The notes under the pieces were generated by a model. The model was not told the origin of the DNA. It made no database searches and saw only the letters and a program-made list of their open reading frames with translations. Positions 40,801-52,800 of a DNA stretch of 64,000 bases are shown here, in pieces (position 1 is the stretch's first letter; each line of letters starts with the position of its first letter). The DNA is taken from positions 186,001 through 250,000 of the forward strand of contig JAGFBZ010000686.1 in assembly GCA_018398805.1 (NCBI GenBank). The letters run 5' to 3'. The DNA is from Hirundichthys speculiger (lineage: Eukaryota > Chordata > Actinopteri > Beloniformes > Exocoetidae). The position numbers and the translations under genes were made by a program.

Positions 40801-43800
40801 ACCAGGAAAGTTTAAGTCTGCAGAAGGAAATAATACTCAGTTAACATAAAAAAGAGAAGGAGTATTAATATCTGTTGGTTTCTACTCAACACTGACTTGC
40901 TGAAGACTGAATAAGCAGTCAAAACAATAGAAAATCCTGGAAAGCTGATATAGCAAATGCAAAGGGTGATCTTTTAACACAGTTACAGAGTGACATTATT
41001 AGGACTTGCGTTTCTGTCCACCTGATGCACACAAACTTACTAGTAACTCTGCTTTTAAGTTTGATCTCCAGGTAACTCTTATTCCTTTTCAGCCAGGTTC
41101 AACCAGGAGCTGGACTAGTGCCTGAGTCAGTTCAACTTTATAACTTCTTAGGAACTAGTTTGTTTTTCTATATAGAGAGACAGTACAGAGCGATTATGTC
41201 CATTATGTCCAAGTCTCTTAAAATGTTGAATCTCTATATCTGTAGAGGATCATGGGAAAACAAGGGACACAGATCACAGTCCCTCAAAACCAATGTCTTA
41301 ATGTGGCCAAAGAGTGTTTATAAAGGTTCTTTGTTTGGCTTTCTTTGGTTGTAACCTGGACAAGTCTTAGCACAAACATTTGGCACCAATTATTTTTCTC
41401 CCTTGGACTATTTTCAAATTGTGCATTTGGTTATGCCTGCTTTTTTTTTGTGTTCCATTTAGAAAAAGTGATTTCAGAGGTTAGCTGGGTGACCGAGTCC
41501 CTGTTAAATCACGTAATGTGCGACCCTCCATCAGTGACCAGTCCTGTAATGTGAACAGCTAAATATCACCCAACCTAACTTTGGAGTCCACAGCCACTGA
41601 GTGCTGATTTATGCAGCGCACTGGACAACCTTCAAGAACAACAAATGCCCATCTTAAAACATTAAAAAGCTCCACTTCCACTCCAAACTGCTATGGTGAA
41701 AAAGGCATGGCTGTCTCTGTGATATGGTGGACGTACTGTGGCCCACATTTTGGATAAACTGCTGGAGTTTTCCAGATTTCCTTTCCTTTCATTACAAAAA
41801 CAAACAAAAAACTTTAAATCTTCGGAAGATCTGTCCCTGCCAGGCACCACCAGAACAAACAAACCTGCAGACCTTTCTCCACAGACCTTTTCTTCAAAGA
41901 ATCCTAAAAAAGGGACAGATTTCCTGCTTCTTCTTCTTCTTCCTGCTCTCGGCGAAGGCGGACGCATTTCTCTGAGCTCCCTTATCTATCTGTTCCTGCA
42001 GCTGCTTCTGTCTCGTCTGTGCTTCTGAAGCGTTTTTTCTGCAGAATATCCGAATCAACCATGGATTTAGTAAGCTGGTCTCTGAATGCAATTGATCAAA
42101 TTTTTTCAACAACAAGACAAGGCAAAGGAGAGCCTTCGTGCCCGGGGGGTACGCACGCAGCAGGGTACGTGATGGACTCCTGGGGCAAATGGAAACTTCA
42201 TTGTCTCGGCCCACTGCACGTGGAGGATGTCGAAGACGCATTCATTTTTGGATTTATGATCACAGGATTTCTACTGATCGGCGCAGGTGGATTCTTGGTG
42301 TATCGGAAAATTAAACGCACGGAGGCTACAAATTCGGATTCGAGGAAAACTTCCACCCCGCCGGACGTGTGTGAGAAAGTTGACAACGTGATTAAAAGAC
42401 TGGAAGACATGGATCGGAAATTGGGAGCGATTCAGAACTTGAATCAAACCCAAGGGATGATTCTGGACTTCTTTGGGCGAATGGACAACAATCTTGGAAG
42501 GATTCACGCGTTGATCAGGGAGAATGGCCAATAAATTCGGAATATTGAAGTATTCCCACCAGAGAAATCCAGCAGAACTTCAAGGCTGGACGGAGAGTGT
42601 GTCTCAGCCTGCCCCAAACAATCCTTTTCTGTTTTGGCTCCCTGGAAGCGCAGCCTTCAAGGCCGCTCCCTTATCTATTCTCCTGGATGCTGTGTGGCTT
42701 GGACGCTTCTACCCCCCCCATTCCCCCCTCTGCACCTGGAGACGGATCTTCAGGCTACATGACTGCACTCCCACTACACTGATCAACACGCACTCCCTCC
42801 CCCACTTCAACGTCTTCGCTGGCCCCCCCTCCCGCCCTGCGCACCTCCCCCTTCTCCCCCGTGTGGCGATGGACTGACTGCGCGATGCGCCCTGCGCGCG
42901 CACAGACTGTCAAAACTGGGTTATCCGTCATCATGTTTCTATCAATGTCCTGTGTTAAGTTTGTACATGCTTAATTAAATGTGCTGAGGTGTTTTTTTTT
43001 CCCCTCTCACGACGTGTCCTTTTGACACGTAGTGGGAGATGTTCTTTTTTTAACCTCCACCCCTCCTTCCCCAATGTTATCCTTTTCAATCTAAGTTAGC
43101 GCGGAGCGACACTAGTTGCTTAGCCTCAGTCATCATCGACATCCATGTCCTAAATGTTGTTGTTGTTTTTTATATGTTTCTTGGATGATGTACTGGAATG
43201 CAATTTCGTTGTACTGGGACGCTGGTTCAATGACAATAAATCCTCTTATTCCTTATTCCTTATTCCTTATAGATTTACACTTTTTTTTTAAAACTAAACC
43301 CAGGAAGAGCACAGAGGGTCAATGAGGGCCTGATCGCAAATCAACAAAGAGGTCCAGGTTGTAGTTCATCGTCAGGACAATAGTGACATCCAACACTGTC
43401 CAGGGCATATACAACACATCTGTGGTAGTAATAGGTTTTGGCTTCATTTTCACGAATTCAAAAATAACTCCAAATCTACCTTCATAGTGTGATTAAATCA
43501 TGGTAATATTCCTTTGTTCCAATGAGAGGTTAAACGCTATGTAATGAAACCTACACCTCTATAGTTCCCTTTTACACCACAGTGGCAGTGAGTTTTAGAC
43601 CTGAATCATTTGTGATGAAAGCAGCAGGACTGCGGTAAAACATTTAAGTGTCCGACAACAACAGTTCGACTCAACACTTCAAGGCATTTGCAGAAGCAAA
43701 AAGCTTTAAATTACACACGTCCAACGGGAGTTTGATTGGTCCCACGCTGCTCGTTGACCATTTGCTATAATGTTTGTCAGGACATTTCTTACTTAAAGGT

Positions 43801-46800
43801 CTCCTTCCAAAATAAACCGTTTAATTCTTGTTTGTTTTTGTTTTTTTATAATTACCATAGGTCAGATCAAGTTGCACTTGCAGGCTTAACCTTAAAAATG
43901 CTCTTCTACCCCTGTAGTCTGTATCAGCCTGTGATAGAAAACAACCAGAAACACGAGCGGATCGTAAAAGCCGTACCAGCCTCGTAACCCTGCCCCCGGA
44001 AAAACATCGCGGGCTGGAGGCAGGGAGCAGAGCTTATTAACGACTGAACAAAGAGGAGCTAACAATTCAAAAACATGGCAGAGAAAGTTCGTGCTGTGCT
44101 GTTAGCAACAGTAACAAATCTACATTGCAAGTCTTGCCTAAGAAAGAAGATTTATGGAAGAAATGGTTGGAGTTTATTTTCTGAACACCACCAGCGAAGT
44201 ATAACACAACTTTACATGTGTGTTCTGATCATCAAAGTGACTATTCAACTTACGGTGGCGACAGTAGCGGATAAGTTGAGCTTAAAACCTAAATCTGTGC
44301 CATCACAACGAATGACCACCAGCTCACAGGCTGGAAGTAAAAAACAATTTCTTTCCAACTACGGTTCTTGTTTCTAAAGCCTGTTATTCTACTCGTTAAT
44401 AGGCTATAGCATGATATTGGGACAAGCTATAGGTTTGGTAACGTTGTCCAGAACCACTCAGTAACTTCTACCCAGAGAGTAACGTTAGCTTGCTAAATCT
44501 ATAATCTTCTAACCTAAAATTTGATAACTTTTTGGCACCCCTCTTGTTTGGTGTTTTTGGCCAGGATCAAAAACAAATATGGCTGTATCTCTGAAGACAT
44601 TTTTCATCCATTTTGCTATTTGTTGCAGGTTATCTCTATTAGCCAATAGAGAGCCAATTAGCCAATCAGAGGTGAGACGTTTGCATATCGTTAATATCAA
44701 TAAGAATCCTCTCGTACTAGCCCCGCCCTCATTTTCACCAAGCTAAAACAGCTTGTAAACAAGACAACCATAGCCTATTTTTCATTGAATCCAGCTCTCA
44801 GGGCATTATTTCAGACTAGAGACCACCACAAAATTAATGAAAATACAATGGGATGAGACCTTTAAGGACGACATGTGTGATGAGACTGCACCTGTGTGGC
44901 GCTGAACTCTCCAGGTCTTAAGCTCTATGGCAGAGTGGGCGAACTGACAGCTGTCCTCCCTCTGGCAGCCGTACCGGGAAACTTGGTGGCACAAATTCAA
45001 GTGGCACATGACGCTGAGAGGACGAACCTTGCTGTAGTTCACGTTGTGGGTCCTCACCACAAAGGCCAAGAACCTGGCGGTCATGGAGGGAGAAATCACA
45101 TGGTCAAGATGCAAGACAAAGGTTGGTGCAAGAAAGACTGTCATTCTGAGTCCTGAACCAAACACTCACTTGTTAGCATCAAAGTTATGACGAGTATCCA
45201 AATTAGAGCAGATGGCAGGGTTGTCACTAAAGCGCTTACTGATGATTCTAGGCTTACCGTCGTAGCACTTCTACAAGACAGAGACAGAAAGTACAATCTG
45301 AGAAAGAAAAACAGACCAACAACAGGACAAATTAGCATTCGTGTTAATATCATTTGTCATCTCTCGTTTTCCATTCTTAAGTTCCAAATAAACTTGGTTT
45401 TTTTTTTTTTGGTCAACAGTACGTCCACCTCTACAGAAAACAAGACGGCACATGTGCGCTAACCTGACAGAGGAAGATATACATGCCCTTGTTTTCCTGC
45501 AGCAGGCGTATGATGCAGTTTACAGGGTCCATCTTGACATCTGCCGTCTCAAACAGCAAGTTTCTGTCCAGCGTCCCCTTCCTCTCCTCTGTCCAAACAT
45601 CAATCTCCAGCCGGTTGTAGGCAAACGTGCATTTCTCTCCATACTCGCACACACCTAAATCCCCAGACTTCAGAAGCTCTGCATATGTGAGAAAATACAC
45701 ACAGAGACACTTTAATCACTCATGCTAAATTCAAAGCCCCCCCTTAATCTGCACAGGGACTTAAGTGGACAAGTTCATGACTAGCAGAAATGCCTTTTTT
45801 GAATATATTTGTCACCAACAGGTGTGTTGGATGTAAGTTGAGTTAAGTTCACAGAACAGATGCAAATACGGGAAACTTCAAGAATTCAGCTTCAAAATAT
45901 GAAGCTCAGGGGCACAGACTGCCAGATGGCTCAGTCTGTGGCCCTTAAACAGAGACCATTGTCCTCCTGCAGTGGTCGCAGGTTTGATTCCCAGCCTGTG
46001 ACCCTTTGCTGTGCGTCTACACCTTTTCTCTGCTCCACTTCCCTGTCTCCTAACTTTCTATAATAAAGGCAACCAGAGCAACTAAATTTTAAATCTTAAA
46101 AGGGAAAACTAATCCAGTGTTTTAACCTACCAGTCAAAGCATAGGACTGCCAGGCTGTATGTGTATTAATCTATAAATAACTACAAGTAGGGGTGCACAA
46201 TAATTATCGGCCCGATATCAGGAAATTATGACATCATTTCGATAAGTCCAATATCATGAGGAATAGCCCAAAATAACATATATTTTGTCAACACGGCAGT
46301 GCCTCGCTTCCGCTGAGACCCGGCAGTGAATGTTATGTTCAAGTGATGTTGGCATAATCAGAAAAACGATTTCTCAATAACGAAAATCAAGAATACCTCC
46401 TCATGCCAGAAAACAACTTATTAACTCTGTCATAATTTTGGTAATTGCTGACTTGAATTGATATTTGCAGTATTTTCTCACGTTGCACATAAAAAATAGA
46501 AAAGAAAAGAAAGAAAAGGCTGAAAGAACAGCTTGCAAACAAGGGAACAAATTAATTTATGTTACACCTTGAATGCAGCCTGCAGCACAGCGTGCTGATG
46601 AAAACAAACAAAATGGCGGCGATTGTATGGAACTTTGTTAAAGTTTCCGAAGAAGATAGTTTGCTGGTTATTTGTGACAAATACTCCAAGCAAATTCCAC
46701 GAGGAGGGAAAAATAGCACAAGTTTTAATACGTCAAACCTGATCAGCCATCTGAAACTTAACCATCACTTTGATGGAGTTTTGAAATCATATGAGGACGC

Positions 46801-49800
46801 CCGAGTGGCTAAAGACGCTAACGTGAGCAAGCCAGCAGATATGGATACTGTACAACCTTCATAGAGCAAGAACATCTGTGTTTGGTAGATTATTTCTTTG
46901 TTGTAACAATGCTTTTTAGCAATAAATCATTATACTGTTGTTCCTGTTTATTTCCCTTTTAAATGGTGCCACAGCTGTGAGGAACATGCATTTATAAGCT
47001 GAGCAGCAGAGCTGAGGATGTGGGATCTGCCAAATGTTCTCTGCTAATGCCAAACAGCTTTGTTTTTCCTGTTGACTGTTGTTTGGTGTCATCTGGTGAA
47101 TTGGACGTTTGAAATCTGAATAAGACAAATTGGCAAATTTAACTATTTAAATGTATTCATTTAGCAAACAGGAGTCTCAGTAATGTGGAGGAACCAAACA
47201 CAACCAGCCTGGCACCTGCTCCTGGCCACCATCAAGATCTCACACTACTGTGGGGTGGTACCCCATTCTTCAACCAGCATTTGCTGCAAACATGATTGTG
47301 TTGGTCACTCTGGCATGAACAGCACACCCAAGCTGATCCCACTAGTGTTCAGTGGGGTAAAGTCAGGACTCCTGGCAGGACATTTCATCCCAAACTCTGG
47401 AGGTGGTCTCTGATAGACCCTGCCCTGAGGGGGAGAGCGTTATCACCCTGGAGGATAGAGTTTTTTCCCAGACTGTGGAGATATGGGATTCAAAACAAGA
47501 GTCAACAGCAAAAAAAAAAAAAAAAATCAAAAACCACTATTTTGTATTGACGGGTAAGATTTGTCAAATCATGGGTCGAGCCACAAACTCAGTTCTCCAG
47601 CTCATCCCATAAATGCACGTTCTTTACAAATGTGGCACCATTTAAAAGGAACTAAACAGTAACAACAGTAGAAGATTTATTGCCAAGAAGCATTGCTACA
47701 ACAAAGAAATAATCTACCAAATACAAATGTCCTAATTTTTTTGTGATTAGTTTAGTTTGCATAAAAGGTTATAGTGTAATTTTTGCCTGAATTCACATTT
47801 AAATGTATACACAAAGCAGTCGGGTACATTTAATGGGGGCACAACGTGGTTTCATGACCGGAGCATGTCACTAACATTTTAACAGGACCTCAGGAAATTG
47901 AGTAAATGTGCAAAGAAAAAAAAATGAAGCTAAGAATTAACAGGAAGTTATGATTGTTATCGATTGTTATGACACAAATAAATACCATACATTATACATT
48001 TATTGAATAGCATCAACCCAATTCAGCACAAGCCATCGTCATATCTCTCCCATCTGTGTTCTTGAAGTTCTCACCTCTGCAAAGCACAAAAGGTCCAGAG
48101 AAGTTTGTGAAGGTGGGAAGAGGTCGAACTCTGGTCCACTCTGAAGGAAAACCCATCTTCCGTCTACATAACAGAATGTCTTTCTTACAGCTGTGGACGA
48201 GGTCTGGTTTGTGAACAAAAGAATATATCCCCTGACCTAAGAATGGGGAAAAAAAAAAAAACAGAAATAAAAAACCTCCAACAAATATAAACAATATGTA
48301 GTTTGAGTAACTGAGAAGTTCATCTTAAGAAATGCAGGGGAACAGAACTACAACCCTCCTGGGGAGTAAAACTCCTCATCAGATCATTGGCAACTGGATC
48401 ATTGGTCTAAATTTTGGAGAGAAGGAGGCTCCTGACGTACCCAGCTGAGGGAAACAGGTGGAGCAGGCCTGCAGGAACTCATGGGTGGCAGAGAGGGGGT
48501 TAGAGACTGCAGCAGGCCTCTGGCTATTCTTCTGCACACAGCAAGAAGAGGATTTCATTTCAAGCCCACAAAAAGCACAGAATGAAAGAGAAGCAAACAG
48601 GGGACATGTAATCAGTCCTACTTTGTAGTGATTCTTTGGAGATCGCATTACTGGAGCTGCAACGCTGTGAGACTCCAGGAAACCTGGGAAGAAATGAGAG
48701 AGAACAAATTACAAAAAGCATTGAGCTAAATATGCTAAATCCCACAGCCACAATGAGGCTAAAATAACTTAAACAGGAGGACATTTAGGTGATCCTTATA
48801 TACACAGGTATGTTTTTTAAAAACAGATTGTTTTGTGTTGCTTTTTCATCTAAACACAAACACAGTTGAACATCAAGCAGAGAGGGTTTGTTTGTAGTAG
48901 TAACTAATCAGCAAAGCTGATACCAGATCAGATCAGAACTGGAAAAAGTGGGATCCTTGACCATGACCAGTGATTCAGATAGCTAAGTTAACATCTTTTT
49001 CCACCATTTCTCCAATGACCACTCATGTTGAATTATTTATCTCACACACTGGCAAAATCCTTGTCTGGACAAGTAGTTTTTATTTAAAAGGACAAGTGTT
49101 GCGCAGGATGTAGTGACATCTAGTGGCACAATTTGCAATTTACAACCAACTGAAAATCATCCCCAACTGTTTAAATGTGAATGGCTGTTTTTGGTTTGTT
49201 CCTGCCGTCACAGTGTGAAGGAGGATTATGAGCCAGATGAGGAGGGGAGCTTCTTTACTCCTAAACTTCTTTTTCTAATGTAATTAAAAATAAAAACAAT
49301 TGATTTGTTCATGTGATTATTGACAGATTGAAGGTACAATATCCTATAGTATTTCTGCTAATAAATAAACAAAAATCTTCAACAACAAAATTCAAATAGT
49401 TGCAAAGAAATACCTGTGTGCATGTGGACTGAAATTCTTTAAATTCCAGCTGCATATGTTTACATTTTAAATTCCCATTGCACTTTTATTGTGTATTCTT
49501 TTGTGCCAATTACATAAGACCTACAATACCCAGTGCACCCTCTTTGAATTCTAAGGTTTTATCAGGTAATTAAATTTAATTAAAAACTAAAAGTTACCTG
49601 GTCCTACCAGGTCTTAAAGCCACTCTATGTAGCAATACCACTTCTGACCACATGGTGTCCAGAATGTCACCAGAAACTGCATGCGTCAGCCCCTGTCATA
49701 AAACACATCAAAGTCCACCTCTAGTGCAACAAAGCGGTATTACAAGACGTGCTGGACGGTTCTCACCCATTAGCACGGTACTGTCAGTGATTCTTGTCTG

Positions 49801-52800
49801 TGCAGGAGAGCTATATGATGGTCAGAAGTGGCGCTGCTAAAGAGAAGCTTTAAGGGAGGCAGACGGGTCAAAATGATGTGATGTGTCGTCATCTTCTCGT
49901 CTTTTATCCAAATTTCTGTTTGTTTTTTTTAAAATTCTAAAATACTATCTAGGGTTATTTCTTTGGCTTTCTACATTCTTTGAAATGAAATACTGAGTGC
50001 TGATCAAACTAGAAATTATATTTATACTAACAATCATTTTAGGAAGGATATTCTTAATACGATCGACTAACAACTTGGACATAATGGATATAATAATGCT
50101 TCAAAAGTGAAAAGCTGGAAAGCCCTACCTCAAGGCTAAGCCAACTAACCAATTTCCCCATGTATGAGCTGAAAATTAATGATCAAAACCTTCCCATTTC
50201 TCCAGTAATAATTCACCAATGAATTATAGTCACCATTTGAGCTGAAATCAGAGAGAGAGTCCAGGCTTGCTCCCCCAACTGGAACTGGTGGCGTATTCAA
50301 CCCAGCAGCTTTTACTGGCAGGAATGAGTCCAAAGCATCAAGAGAGTCAAGCTGATCCAAGGCATTAGAGTTAAATTTAGGGACATCACCACTCAGACCA
50401 CTCGCTGCACAGGCAGTCCCCAGGGTGTCCATTTCATCAAGCAATTCATCGAGAGACCTTTCATCTGCATCCACCTCCGTTTTAGGCTCTTTTGCTTCTT
50501 CAGTGACAACAGCACTTGGCAAAATGTAATCGAGAGAGTCGAGACCATCCAGGGTATCCAAGTTTGAAGCGTCTGCGCCATTTCCAGTTCCAGCGGTGGA
50601 GAGGTCATCCAGTTTATCCAGTGTTGCAGTGGAGGTGGCGTGCCCGTCACTTGTGAAGGAGTCCAGGGAGTTGAGTTGGCCGATGGCCGAGCTGAAAAAG
50701 GCCGGAGGTAGTTGGGGAGTTGGTGCGGGCAGGACAGAGGGAACTGCGTGAGTGGAAGTGGACGCTCTGCTGGAAAGTGAGAACGTTCCCTGGAGATGGC
50801 AAAAACATGAAGAATCAAGAGTTAGGACAACTGAAACTATTACTGTATTTCCTCAAATAAAGGCACAGGTCTTAATTTACTTCTGTTGGATAATTACTGC
50901 ATGGCTGATCAACCTTCAGCTGGCAACAAGTTATTTAACCCCAACTGGTGCAACGAGTTGCTTCTCATTTCCTAAACAACCATGTCAAAGACACATCCCG
51001 TGGTCATGGAAAAGATGTTAGTCTGTTTGAGAAGGGTCAAATCATTGGTATGCATCAAGCAGAGAAAACATCTAAGGCAGGGGTGTCACATCCCAGTCCT
51101 CGAGGGCCGCTGTCCTACACATCTTAGATATTTTCCAGCTTCAGCACACCTGATTCTAATGAATGGATCACCATAGGCTTGTCATCCAGGTCCGCTCAGG
51201 TCCGTTAACGACCCGTTCATTTGGATCAGGTGCGCTGAAGCAGGGAAACATCTAAAATATGCAGGACAGCGGCCCTCGAGGACTGGAGTTTGACACCCCT
51301 GATCTAAGGAGATTGCAGAAACTACAAAAATTGGGTTAAGAACTGTCCAACGCATTATTAAAAACTGGAAGGATAGTGGGGACCCATCGTCTTCCAGGAG
51401 GAAAAAATAAATAAATAAATAATAGCCGGAAAAAAATCCTCAGTGATCGTGATCACTTAAACATTTGGTGAGATCAAATTGAAGAAAAACAACAGTAGAA
51501 CTCAGGGCTGTTTAATAGTGAAAGTAAGAGCATTTCCACACGCACAATACGAAGGGAACTCAAGGTGGTGACGAGAAGTAAGAGGCTTGTGTCTGGGTAG
51601 AGATATTTAGCTTAGGTTATATCTTTCTGTTCATTTGTTACATTGTTGTTACTGTTGAGCCCACCGGTGGCCCATCAGGGCGCATTTATCCACGCAGACA
51701 GACGTGTTTCATCACCACTGGAGTAGTTGTTCCCCAGTTTCCCAATCAGACAATCAGGACGAGTGCGCTGAAGTCAGCTTCACACTCTCACTCCTGTGTG
51801 GGAATCCTGAGAGCAACTACAACATCAGTAGTGAGAAATCACCTTCCTTTCCTTTTCTTCTCTCCTACTAATCTCCCTCCCGTTAGACGGCAGCCATCTA
51901 GATTCAGGAGCGAGGCTATCACGTGACCTCACCCACCATCCTGGAGCTCCTCTCATAAATTATACAGCCATCTTCCCTTATCTCTCTCACACACACACCC
52001 ACACACACACACTTGCTCATCCATAGTTCCCCAGCATACATGTGTATATATAATGACACCTTTTTCCATTTAATGTTTATTTGCTAATGTTAGTCTAGTC
52101 GTCTTTTAGTTAGATGTCAGAATCTTAAGTCAAGTGTTTGTTCATCTCAACACTTGTGTTAATAAATTCTGATATATTCTAATGAGAGAAGTTGTTTGAG
52201 GTTATTTCACACAGGTTTCTAACATTTGCAGGTTGAAGAGGTCTGTGCTCGGACTCACACCTTCTCTGTTGCTCTATAGCGCCACACCTGGTCACAGGCT
52301 GACACGCATGGCACAACAGCCATTTTGAGGCTGATTGTGCCACTTAGTCTTTGTTTCCTGATTTATCAGATGGTGCCCCGTTACAGTTTATTAACTTTAT
52401 TTATACATTTCCAGGGTTTCCTGCAGGAAAAAACTTTGGCCGGGGGGGCTGGGGGGGGGGGGGGGGGGGGTTTAAGCCGAGAACGGTAGCCGAGAACCAA
52501 AAAAAAGGATAAATTACTTAATTAATTAGATTGTTCAATTATTATTTTTGCCCTCAAAATATGAAAGAAGTTGCTTAACAACAAACCCACAAACATGATG
52601 ATGGAAAACACTATAAAGTGTAGGCTACCTCAGTTTCTTAACTAAAAGACTATGTCTCATTTACTCTACTACTGATCAATTGCATACCAGTAAATTACAT
52701 AGTAGGCGTTACCTTTTTGACTGGGCGAACTGGTCATCAATCACCTCAGAGTGACAGCTGTCAAGTGAAGCTACGTGAGCTTGGAGTCCAGATGACAGGC

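Noticed and set aside
44075..44377. 100-codon open stretch starting ATGGCAGAG within the TTAA-flanked element
   Set aside because: No recognisable domain, and it lies inside a repeat; likely chance.
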